From positions 124,001 through 188,000 of the forward strand of contig CAVZHY010000006.1 of assembly GCA_963775235.1 (NCBI GenBank): a DNA stretch of 64,000 nucleotides, read 5' to 3'. The DNA is from JBBDMC01 sp963775235 (GTDB lineage Bacteria; Pseudomonadota; Alphaproteobacteria; Rhizobiales; Kaistiaceae). The notes beneath the pieces were generated by a model. The model did no database searches, had not been told where the DNA came from, and saw only the letters and a list, made by a program, of their open reading frames with translations. The translations under genes were made by a program, and so were the position numbers. Positions 1-8,053 of this stretch are shown here, piece by piece (position 1 is the first letter of the stretch; every line of letters starts with the position of its first letter).

Positions 1-833
1 GTTCCGGCATCATGTGGCTGGCGTCCTACCCGCGATCCGGCAACACGTGGACGCGGGTATTTCTGTACAACATGTCCAGGGTGATGGCCGGGAAGCGGGG
101 TCCGGCGAAGCTCTCGGACGTGACGCGGTTCGTTGCCTGGGAGGTCGGGGTCTTTGCCGAAGTCCACGGCGGCTCAGGGCTGTCGAAACTTACACGCCAG
201 GAGATCGCAGACCTCCGGCCGAAGTTGCAGGCGGCCGTCGCGGCTCGCCGGGAAGGTTTGACGTTTCTCAAGACCCATTCGGCGCGATCGGTTGATTGCG
301 GCGCACCGATCATCAATGAGGACGTCACGAGGGGGGCGATCTACGTTCTTCGAAATCCGTTGGATGTAGCCGTCTCCTACGCGAAGCACATGGGCATCGG
401 CGTCGATCGCGCGATTGCGTGGATGGAGATGCCGGGGTGGACTTCCGCCCGGACTGACAAGCAAATCCACGAGGTCATCGGGTCGTGGAGCGAGAACGTA
501 AGCAGTTGGACTGCGATGTCGACCGCCAGCCAGTTCGTACTTCGTTATGAGGACGCGATTGCCAAGCCCTTTGTTGTCTTTGGTCAGTTGGCGCGGTTCA
601 TGGGGCTCACGCCAGATAACATTGAGCTCGGCCTCGCGGTTGAATACTGTACGTTCGGCCGACTTAGACAACAGGAGCGCGAAAGCGGTTTCCGCGAACG
701 CGCGGTCAGGTCCGAGGTCCACTTCCGTGTTGGCCAGGTTGGCGACTGGCGCCGCCACCTGACCGCCCGACAGGTCGATCGAATCGTTCGCGTTCACGGC
801 GAACAGATGCGCCGGTTCGGCTATCTGCCCTAG
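1..833 (+). CDS. Sulfotransferase domain protein, 5' end outside window
   Basis: Probable PAPS-dependent sulfotransferase that moves a sulfonate group to an unknown acceptor. The 5'-phosphosulfate loop is visible near the start (WLASYPRSGNTW), followed by the 3'-phosphate site (YVLRNPLDVAVSYAKH) and a C-terminal RVGQVGDWRRHL segment that matches the usual G-x-x-G-x-W element. An ATG lies at 12, but the frame is open to the window edge and reads SGI before it, matching KGI in the paralogue at 876-1736. The true start is therefore probably upstream and the gene is partial here. It converges on the paralogue with a 42-bp gap. The acceptor substrate cannot be read from sequence. Confidence 0.85.
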   Translation, partial: SGIMWLASYPRSGNTWTRVFLYNMSRVMAGKRGPAKLSDVTRFVAWEVGVFAEVHGGSGLSKLTRQEIADLRPKLQAAVAARREGLTFLKTHSARSVDCGAPIINEDVTRGAIYVLRNPLDVAVSYAKHMGIGVDRAIAWMEMPGWTSARTDKQIHEVIGSWSENVSSWTAMSTASQFVLRYEDAIAKPFVVFGQLARFMGLTPDNIELGLAVEYCTFGRLRQQERESGFRERAVRSEVHFRVGQVGDWRRHLTARQVDRIVRVHGEQMRRFGYLP

Positions 834-875
834 CGCCTGCGCACCCGAGACTCATGGCGGCGGCGAAGCGGGCCA

Positions 876-1736
876 TCAGTCGGGCAAGTAGCCGAATCGG
901 AGCATCTGGTCGCGGTGGTCGGCGACGATCTGCCGGACCTGCGCCGGCGAAAGCGCTTCACGCCATTGGCCGGCGCGGCCTTCTCGGAAGAAGCGCTGAG
1001 CGCTTTCAGGTTTTTCATCGAAACCAACCGTCTGTTCGGCTTCCTTGAGCCTGTCGAAAGATGCCAACGCGATGGCGTGGTGCAGTTGTTCGACGGTAGG
1101 GCGCATGAGGACGTGCCTCGCGATGGCGCCGAAAGCGGTGGTCGGGTCGGCAAGTAAATCCTCGTGGCGGACCACGTGGACGACCGGATTCGGCCGCTCC
1201 GTCCAACTACGAACATGCTCGCTCCACGTGCCCGTAATGTCCGGAACGACCTTTTCGTCGCCCATGCGAAGCCGTGGCCGCGCCATCGATTCAATCGCCG
1301 CTGAGATCGTGATGTTGTTGTGGTGTGCAAAGGAGATGGCCACGTCGAGCGGATTACGAACCACGTAGACGGCGCCGACCGATACTCCGAGGTTGATCAG
1401 TGGGTAGCGACCCTCGTTTTCCAGCGCGTTGTGGGTCTTCATCAGCACAATGCTGTTGGCATCATTGGCAATATCGGCCTGGATGCGCAGGCGGGCTGCC
1501 GCAATTTCGCTCTCTGGCGCTGTTTCAATCGGTCCGTTCAGGTACTTGTCAAAGAGATGCAGGGCGCGATCCGTCCCGCCCAGCAGCTGGTTGATGTCGA
1601 TCTGGTTGACCGGCACGCCGAGGCGCGCGTGAGAGAGCACGTGAAGGACCGCGCGTATCCAGGTGTTGCCCGATTTCGGGTATGACGCGAGCCAGACGAT
1701 CCCTTTGGGGTTGGCGGGATTTACGCGAATGGCCAT
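876..1736 (-). CDS. Sulfotransferase domain protein
   Basis: Second sulfotransferase, about 286 residues, clearly related to the gene at 1-833. It carries the PAPS 5' loop (WLASYPKSGNTW), the 3'-phosphate motif (YVVRNPLDVAISFAHH) and a terminal GRAGQWREAL element; both proteins end in RFGYLP. I chose the ATG at 1736 (MAIRVNPANPKG) because only a short leader normally precedes the PAPS loop. An in-frame ATG at 1820 would add 28 residues without recognisable content. The gene is convergent with its paralogue and is preceded on the same strand by tRNA-Ser. The substrate is unknown; soluble bacterial members act on glycans, lipids or small metabolites. Confidence 0.85.
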   Translation of the reverse strand: MAIRVNPANPKGIVWLASYPKSGNTWIRAVLHVLSHARLGVPVNQIDINQLLGGTDRALHLFDKYLNGPIETAPESEIAAARLRIQADIANDANSIVLMKTHNALENEGRYPLINLGVSVGAVYVVRNPLDVAISFAHHNNITISAAIESMARPRLRMGDEKVVPDITGTWSEHVRSWTERPNPVVHVVRHEDLLADPTTAFGAIARHVLMRPTVEQLHHAIALASFDRLKEAEQTVGFDEKPESAQRFFREGRAGQWREALSPAQVRQIVADHRDQMLRFGYLPD

Positions 1737-1850
1737 TGTCAGGCCCGTGGGCCGCGTGCGGCGATTGTCGGCACCGAGATGCCCAGTCCGGACGCCCGGC
1801 TCAACATTTCCGCGAATCATCTGGCCGGGCGATGCGCGCAGCCGGGGCGA

Positions 1851-1943
1851 TGGCGGAGAGGATGGGATTCGAACCCACGATACAGCTTTTGACCGTATAC
1901 TCGCTTAGCAGGCGAGCGCCTTCGACCACTCGGCCACCTCTCC
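1851..1943 (-). tRNA. tRNA-Ser (anticodon GCU)
   Basis: Read on the minus strand, the acceptor stem GGAGAGG pairs with CCTCTCC, followed by G and an encoded CCA. The anticodon loop is CTGCTAA, giving anticodon GCU (serine AGC/AGU). The T-arm reads GGTTCGAATCC. A long variable arm makes it 93 nt including CCA, as expected for a class II serine tRNA. Confidence 0.96.
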
Positions 1944-2424
1944 AACACCCGGAATAACCGAGCAAAAGCGCCCGGATCAAGCTCAATCGTCTGGCGCTCG
2001 GTCTCGTCAGCGCGCGCTATTGTTGTTGCAAAAATACAGAACAACCAAAACGAGGAGGAGTGCCTTGCTTCTTAAAACGAAATTGCGACAGGCGTCCATT
2101 CGTTATCGAAGAATAAACGAGGGGCGGCTGAACGTGCCAATTCTGCAACATCGATCTGGAAACAAACGCTATTGATTGGGAAAAGCCGCTTTCATCGTTG
2201 CAGCGGTGTGCAGCTTCGATAAGGTGCGACTCGCGATCGCGGGTGCACCGCGTGTCGTGTTGACCAGCCGGCAGCCCTGGGGTGGGCACTAAGTACCGGC
2301 AAGGTGCAACTCGCGGGGATTGGGACAGACTTAGCAGACGCTCGCGTTACCGGGCGGCGAAAATCGCCCGGGGGGCCTCGGCGAAGAAAGACCTGCCCCT
2401 GGAACTTGGTTTGGAGGTCAGGAC
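1944..2424. other. Intergenic region upstream of the porin, with a direct repeat
   Basis: This 480-bp stretch has no convincing gene. It holds the tRNA-Ser promoter on its left side (minus strand) and the porin leader on its right. A 15-bp sequence AAGGTGCGACTCGCG at 2221-2235 recurs with one mismatch at 2301-2315, exactly 80 bp later, which suggests paired regulator sites. The porin ribosome site TTGGAGGTCAGGAC sits just before the ATG at 2425. I could not assign -35/-10 boxes with confidence. Confidence 0.5.
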
Positions 2425-3660
2425 ATGAAACTGAAGACGTTATTGCTTAGCTCCGCTGCCGTGCTCACGGTGGTTGGGGGCGCTCAGGCCGCCGACCTGA
2501 CTGTCGCCGAGCCGGTCGACTACGTGCAGGTCTGCGATGCCTTTGGAACTGGATACTGGTACATTCCCGGCACGACGACGTGCTTGAGAATTGGTGGCGA
2601 AGTCACATTCGACATCAACTTCCACAAGAGCAAGTCGGTTCTGGACGGAAGCGGTTCCCAGTGGGAATATCTGGGCACTGGTACTGGATATCAGGGTGAC
2701 TTCGATTCTGGCTCGTATTCTTTCTCGTCGAATCATTCGGCGGGTTGGGATTTCGTGACTGGCGCGAAAGTGGCGGTTACGGCGAAGTCGGCAACGGAAT
2801 ACGGCGATCTCACCGCCTACGTGAAGATGGCCGCGAAGTCGGACAACTCGAACACGACTCCGTACGTCAGCAACTGGTATGTCGATCACGGCGGTGGGTT
2901 GGACACGGGAATCTATACTTCCTACGGCCAATACAATCCGGGCAGCGTTTTCGCGATCGACGAAGCTTGGTTGCAGTTGGGGATGGTGACAGCCGGTTAC
3001 CTGCATTCAGCCTTTGACTGGAACGGTGGGTATATCGGGGGCACCGGCGCTGGTGTCTTCCGGTCGGACAAGAAGGTGGATCAACTGCGCTTGACTTGGG
3101 CGATGGGTGGCTTTGGCCTCATCCTGTCGGTTGAAGATCCGCGTGATCGCTGGGGTACGCAGCTTCCGGGCAATGGCCTCATTCCGGAGATCGCGGGTGC
3201 GATCACGGCGAGCCAGGGTAACTGGAATGGCCAATTGTCGGCTATCGTCGGCCAGGTGGGCTGCGTAAATACGTCCACGCTCTGTTCCATCGGTTCCAAC
3301 GTGACGGTCTGGGGCGTCAACGCTGGCGTCGAGTTTAAGACGACACCAGTGTCGATCAGGTTGAACGGCGCTGTCGGCACCGGCAGCTCATACGTCGGCG
3401 GTGGCACGAATGGCACCACGAACTGGAGCGTGTTTGCTTCAGCAAAGGCGCCTCTCACGTCCACGGTGAATCTGGCCGGTGCGGTCGGTTACCTGTGGAA
3501 CGGTGGTGGCGCCAACAAGTGGACTGCTGCGGGCGGCTTGGTCTGGGCGCCGGTTAGCGAGTTCAGCGTCGAGGGTCGCGTGACTTGGGCGCAGACCGTC
3601 GGCAGCACGGGCTCGTGGGCCGGTCGGATCGAGTTGAAGCGGACTTGGGGCGGCGATTGA
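2425..3660 (+). CDS. Outer-membrane porin (Porin_2 / Omp2b-RopA family)
   Basis: Alphaproteobacterial trimeric beta-barrel porin, 411 residues, expected to let small hydrophilic solutes cross the outer membrane. A 22-residue signal peptide (MKLKTLLLSSAAVL..GGAQA) precedes the mature start ADLTVAEPVDYVQVCDAFG. The two conserved N-terminal cysteines (VQVCDAFG and TTTCLRIGG) are present. The body has alternating aromatic/polar beta-strand pattern and ends in RIELKRTWGGD, a barrel-closing strand. A strong Shine-Dalgarno (GGAGG) lies upstream and a rho-independent terminator at 3699-3730, so it is probably monocistronic. Family is clear; pore selectivity is not. Confidence 0.93.
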   Translation: MKLKTLLLSSAAVLTVVGGAQAADLTVAEPVDYVQVCDAFGTGYWYIPGTTTCLRIGGEVTFDINFHKSKSVLDGSGSQWEYLGTGTGYQGDFDSGSYSFSSNHSAGWDFVTGAKVAVTAKSATEYGDLTAYVKMAAKSDNSNTTPYVSNWYVDHGGGLDTGIYTSYGQYNPGSVFAIDEAWLQLGMVTAGYLHSAFDWNGGYIGGTGAGVFRSDKKVDQLRLTWAMGGFGLILSVEDPRDRWGTQLPGNGLIPEIAGAITASQGNWNGQLSAIVGQVGCVNTSTLCSIGSNVTVWGVNAGVEFKTTPVSIRLNGAVGTGSSYVGGGTNGTTNWSVFASAKAPLTSTVNLAGAVGYLWNGGGANKWTAAGGLVWAPVSEFSVEGRVTWAQTVGSTGSWAGRIELKRTWGGD

Positions 3661-3698
3661 TCGAACCCCGGTCTAGCTTTCTAGACCCCTGAGATATC

Positions 3699-3730
3699 GG
3701 CCCGGCGGAGCGATCCGCCGGGCCTTTTTT
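3699..3730 (+). terminator. Rho-independent terminator of the porin gene
   Basis: An 11-bp stem, GGCCCGGCGGA pairing with TCCGCCGGGCC across a GCGA loop, is followed directly by six T residues. It lies 38 bp after the porin stop codon. Confidence 0.93.
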
Positions 3731-3957
3731 CTGGCGCGTTCGCAGCGAAGGTGGCCAGGGGCCGTGGCGGCGGGTGCGGTCGGCTTGCGATTGTAGAAGA
3801 AGTTGGCAATATGGCGCCGCGCGTGGGGCTGCAGTGCGCACCGCGGCGCGGCCTCGAGTGGTTCGGCCGTGTTTAGGGCTACGCGGGGAGCAGCCTCGTT
3901 GCGGTGGGCACGGTGGGCGCAGCCACGGAGTCCGCGACGAGGAAAGGCGCGAGTGGG

Positions 3958-6094
3958 ATGAATTGGCGCAAGTGGATCCGCCCAGGTCTGCTCGTGACGA
4001 TTGTCGTGGCGATCTTTGCCGTGCTGGTCGAGCACGGTGCCGTGCAGCGCGACCTCACAGATAGGGTAAAGGCGCGACTGGCGGCCGACGGCCAGGACTG
4101 GCCATCGGTACGGGTTTCGGGTCGCGACGTTGTCATCGCCGGTACCGCGCCATCCCCCGAGTTCGCAGCAGCTGGCCGTGCATTCGGCCACGCAGGTAGT
4201 CGGCGTGCGCGCGGTGGCCGATGCCAGTGCGCTCCTGCCGCTGGCTTCGCCATTCGTGTGGTCAGCTCGGCGTGACGGCCGGTCGGTTGCTCTGAGCGGC
4301 TCGGTACCGTCGGAAGGCGCACGTGCTTCCGTTCTGGCCGCGGCGCGGCGCGCACTGCCGCAGGCGGAGATCCTGGACGGAATGAGACTTGCCCGCGGTG
4401 CCGATGCGTCATTCAATGCGGCGACCACTTTCGCCCTTGGCCGGCTTGCCGGCCTCGCGACGGGGATGGTGACCTTGTCCGACGCAACCCTCACCGTTTC
4501 GGGAACGGCGGCTGATTCCGCGGCGTACGACCAGGCCCGTGTGGCGTTCGCCACCAAGGTGCCGCCGGCGGTCGCGCTTGGCCCGGTCGATATCCTCCCG
4601 GCGCAGGCAGATCCGTTCGTCTGGTCGGTGACTTTCGACGACCATTCTGTGACGCTCGCCGGCTTCGTTCCGAATGAACTCGTGCGCCAGGCGCTGACCG
4701 GGACGATTAAGGCGACGCTCCCTGGGCGTCCGGTCGTGGACAACCTGGAGATCGCCTCCGGCGAACCGCCAGGCTTCGCAGAGGCAGCGACATTTGCCGT
4801 GAGCGCGCTTGACCGATTGGATCATGGCGGTGTGACGCTAGATGGCCTGACGCTCGACATCGCCGGGCAGGCCAAGAGCGTCGATGACTATGAAGCGCTA
4901 CTCACCAGCCTCACCACCGCCCTGCCGCAAGGAATGCATGTCGTTGCCGCGGACGTCAGCCCGGCCACGGTGGCGCAGTACGGATGGCAAGGCAAGATTG
5001 CCGACGGCAAGGTCGTCCTGACCGGATTCGTGCCTTCCGCTGACCGAAGAGCCGAATTGTCGGCATTGGCGAGCAGTCTCTTTGCGGGAGCATCGATCGA
5101 CGATCGCATTCGAGTGGCGGCGGGAGAACCGCAGATGGACTGGATTGGGGCCATCAAGTTCGCCATGGGCGAACTCGCCAAGCTCGGCCGCGGCACAGTC
5201 GTCCTCGGTGAGAAGACGTACTCGATCGAGGGTGAGGCGGCGACTCCGGATTCCTATGCGGCGATCATGGCTGCCAACGCGGAGACGTTGCCGGCCAGCC
5301 TCAAACTGGAAAAGGCCGACGTTGTCCCGCCGGCGGTCCCGTCCTATCGCTTCGCGGCGGAGCGACGAGCCGGCGGTCTCATCCTGAGCGGCGACGTTCA
5401 GAACGACGAAGATCGCCGCGCAATCATGGCAGCCGTTCGTCACGACTTCGGCAATATCCAGATCACCGACAATCTCGTCTTCGCGAGTGGCGCACCGCCG
5501 GGCTTCGTCGACGCTGCAACGGTTACTGCAAGGGCGCTTAGCCGGTTCGCCGGCGGCCGCGTTGGCATAGTCGACCACAACGTCACGGTCAGCGGGGTGG
5601 CGTTCTATCCCTCCGCGGTCGACGACATCGGCGAATCACTGCGCGCGGGGCTACCGGGCGCGTTCAATCTTGCGTCCGATGCGATCATCGCCGCCCAGGA
5701 GGGGCAGCCCGTGACAGCGGACAGCTGTCGGGATCTGTTGCAAACGGTGCTGAAGATCGGGCCGATCGAATTCGACGGCGCCAAGGCGGATATTATTGCC
5801 GATAGTTATGGGGTCCTCGACCGCGTATCCGCCACGATGGCGCGGTGCCCCGATGCCGATGTCGAGATCGGCGCTCATAGCGATTCGGATGGTCCCGCTT
5901 CGCGCAACCGTGACCGCACGCAGGCGCGCGCGGACGCAATCGTGGACTTCCTGGTCGCGGCAGGAGTCCGGCGGGAGCGACTGACAGCGGTCGGATACGG
6001 AGAATCGGCACCTGTCGCCGACAACAGCACTGCTGCCGGCAAGGCCGCCAACCGGCGAATCGAATTCACCGTGGAATTGCCGGACGGCGGATAG
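3958..6094 (+). CDS. OmpA-family envelope protein with four internal repeats (one apparent frameshift)
   Basis: Predicted inner-membrane-anchored periplasmic protein. The start MNWRKWIRPGLLVTIV gives an N-terminal transmembrane helix. A BON-like module and then four tandem ~115-130 residue units follow (each begins near a W/Y-rich strand, has a G-x-V-P or G-D-V turn, and contains an A-A-T/A-I-x-FA-x-x-x-L helix). The C-terminus is an OmpA domain (VEIGAHSDSDG, RADAIVDFL, RRIEFTVEL) expected to bind peptidoglycan. The frame changes by +1 between 4154 and 4165, at or just after a run of five C: frame 1 reads GTAPSPEF, and the coherent continuation QQLAVHSATQVV is in frame 2. Repaired length is about 711 residues. 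It heads a tight cluster with the genes at 6095 and 6232. Family is fairly sure, role unknown. Confidence 0.8.
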
Positions 6095-6235
6095 ATGCTC
6101 TATGTGATCGCAGCTTACTGGCCGTTCGTGCTGCTGACGCTGGTGGTCGGCTTTGCCGTGGGTTGGTGGTACCAGGACCCTCGCCGCGCCGACGAGTTGA
6201 CCGCCTGGCTGGAACGTGGGCCTGACGAGCCGTGA
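6095..6235 (+). CDS. Small single-pass membrane protein (46 aa)
   Basis: An ATG immediately follows the stop of the OmpA-like gene (TAG at 6092-6094, ATG at 6095). The protein has one hydrophobic helix (AYWPFVLLTLVVGFAVGWW) and a short charged tail (DPRRADELTAWLERGPDEP). Its stop overlaps the GTG start of the next gene (GTGA at 6232-6235). Zero spacing on one side and a 4-bp overlap on the other argue strongly for a real translated gene. I recognise no named family; it may be a partner of the flanking envelope proteins. Confidence 0.72.
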   Translation: MLYVIAAYWPFVLLTLVVGFAVGWWYQDPRRADELTAWLERGPDEP

Positions 6236-7005
6236 TCTGGCACGCCTTCGAAGTCTGGCTCATTCTGCTCGCCGCGTTTTTGGTTGGCTGCACCACCGGG
6301 GCGCTCGCCTACGAGGCCGTGGCTCGAAGCAGAGTTGGCGTCGTGCAGGGTGCACTTGCTGGCTCGATCGGCGACGTGGTCGACCAAATCAAGGAACGGT
6401 TCGGTGCTGGGCCGGCGTGGCGCCCGCAATACGAGCGAATGGTTGAAACGCCGATCTCTAAGGATCTCGCCGCGGACATTGAAACCGGCGACCCCGAGGA
6501 CGCGTCGACCCTGGCAGAACTCATGCACGAGCTGCGGGAGGATGACGATTGGATTGTTAGCGAGCCGGCGCAAACGAGCGTCGCCACTGACCGGCGGGAG
6601 TTGATCGACATCCAGGCTTTGCCTGCGGTTGCCGAGAAGGTTACGGCGAACGACGAGATCGTGCCGATGCGGCCGGCAAGCCTGGCAGAGCCTCGCAACG
6701 GCGTCCCCGACAACCTGCAACGAATCAGGGGTATCGGCGAGCGCAACGAAGTGCGCCTGAACAACCTCGGAATATTTCATTTTGGCCAGATCGCGGCGTG
6801 GACCCCTGCCGAAATGCACTGGGTTGCTCAACAGCTTGCGTTCCCCGAACGCATCGAGCGCGACGACTGGATCGGTCAGGCGATCATTCTGGCGAGCGGC
6901 GGTGACACGGGCTTCACCAAGTCAGCAGAACGTCGTCGCGCTCGACGTCAGAGAGACCGCCAGCACGCCGGCGAGGACGACCAAGGCTTCGACGACGGAT
7001 CCTAG
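6232..7005 (+). CDS. Membrane-anchored protein with C-terminal helix-hairpin-helix domain
   Basis: 257 residues starting at GTG 6232 in a GTGA overlap. Residues about 5-30 form a transmembrane helix (HAFEVWLILLAAFLVGCTTG). A long acidic linker follows. Residues about 165-225 contain a helix-hairpin-helix/DUF4332-like module (LQRIRGIGERNEVRLNNLG, then WTPAEMHWVAQQL). Such modules occur in Rhizobiales proteins annotated as NADH:quinone-oxidoreductase-like or ribosomal-L21-fused hypotheticals, without a proven function. The basic tail is RRRARRQRDRQ. It is the third gene of the envelope cluster and converges on the hydrolase with a 4-bp overlap. Function unknown. Confidence 0.75.
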   Translation: MIWHAFEVWLILLAAFLVGCTTGALAYEAVARSRVGVVQGALAGSIGDVVDQIKERFGAGPAWRPQYERMVETPISKDLAADIETGDPEDASTLAELMHELREDDDWIVSEPAQTSVATDRRELIDIQALPAVAEKVTANDEIVPMRPASLAEPRNGVPDNLQRIRGIGERNEVRLNNLGIFHFGQIAAWTPAEMHWVAQQLAFPERIERDDWIGQAIILASGGDTGFTKSAERRRARRQRDRQHAGEDDQGFDDGS

Positions 7006-8018
7006 CTCTCCGGCGAATTCGAGGATGCCGGCACATCCACGTCATAACTTGCCTCCCGGCGCGGCACGACGGCGTCTGCGGGGGGACTGTCCCCCTCAAT
7101 GGCCGTGATGAACGCTGAGATGCGATCCAGAATCGGGCCCGGGCGCAGCCACGGCGCGTGGCCCTCGTCGGGGATCGTCATCGTCTCCAGGCGCGGATGA
7201 CAGGCCGCCATTGCGGCGACTGTCTCGGCCGACAGCAAGTCGGAGTTCTCGCCGCGCAGAACCAAAATGGGGATTCCCTCCAGTGCACGGAACTCGTCCC
7301 AAAGCGTTGGCACCGCACGATCCAGCGCGATCCCCCGCAAAGTGTGGGAGAGAGCAGGATCGTAGTCGCCGACCGGGCGGCCATCTTTGTCACGATACGT
7401 GAGGCGCGCAAAAGCCTGCCAGTCGGATTCGGTCTTGGTCGGAAATTGACCGCCATGCAGCCGGCGCTGGATGTGCGCTGCGTCGGCCCAATCGTCCGGC
7501 GCCGGCGTGCCGCCAATGTAGCCCTTGATACGGGCAAGACCGCGCGCCTCCATCACCGGGCCAATGTCGTTCAGCACGAGCGCGGCCACCGTTTGGGGGC
7601 GCGCGATGCCCATCAGCATCCCGATGATGCCACCGCGAGACGTGCCGACCACCGCGGCGCGGGGGAGGGCAAGGCGGGCCATGCCGTCAAAAACGTCGGC
7701 CATTTCCGCTAGCGGGTTGTAATTATTGGGATTCTTGTCCCATTGCGAGAGTCCGCGACCCCTATAGTCGAAGGCTGCGACCCGTCGCGGTCGGTTGCGA
7801 TCGCCTGCCAGGTGGATTGCGAGGTCGACGAAATCGCGGCTGTTCCGGGTGAGCCCTGGGAGGCAGACAACCGGCAGCCACGGCGATTGCGGATCGCCGT
7901 AGTCGCAGGCATGCAGCCTGAGGCCGTCGGTGCTGGTGTAAGTCACCTCGCGTTGCGACGGCTCGACGCCTTTGCCCGCCTGGTCCGCGCCTTGCGGACC
8001 GCCCGTCGTTCTCGACAT
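7002..8018 (-). CDS. Alpha/beta hydrolase
   Basis: 338-residue alpha/beta-hydrolase-fold enzyme. It shows the oxyanion region PVVCLPGLTRNSRDF, a strand-turn FDYRGRGLS, the nucleophile elbow VVGTSRGGIIG (G-x-S-x-G), an aspartate segment after ILVLRGENSDLLS, and the catalytic histidine in DEGHAPWL. This is the general layout of haloalkane-dehalogenase-like or esterase-like hydrolases; the substrate cannot be predicted. No signal peptide is seen, so it is probably cytoplasmic. It is downstream of, and on the same strand as, the lytic transglycosylase with a 35-bp gap, so cotranscription is possible. Confidence 0.87.
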   Translation of the reverse strand: MSRTTGGPQGADQAGKGVEPSQREVTYTSTDGLRLHACDYGDPQSPWLPVVCLPGLTRNSRDFVDLAIHLAGDRNRPRRVAAFDYRGRGLSQWDKNPNNYNPLAEMADVFDGMARLALPRAAVVGTSRGGIIGMLMGIARPQTVAALVLNDIGPVMEARGLARIKGYIGGTPAPDDWADAAHIQRRLHGGQFPTKTESDWQAFARLTYRDKDGRPVGDYDPALSHTLRGIALDRAVPTLWDEFRALEGIPILVLRGENSDLLSAETVAAMAACHPRLETMTIPDEGHAPWLRPGPILDRISAFITAIEGDSPPADAVVPRREASYDVDVPASSNSPES

Positions 8019-8053
8019 GCCTTGGTTTTCACTCCGCCCCTGGGATCGCCACG

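Noticed and set aside
1801..2044. Minus-strand open frames over the serine tRNA
   Set aside because: They are translations of the tRNA gene and its flanks.
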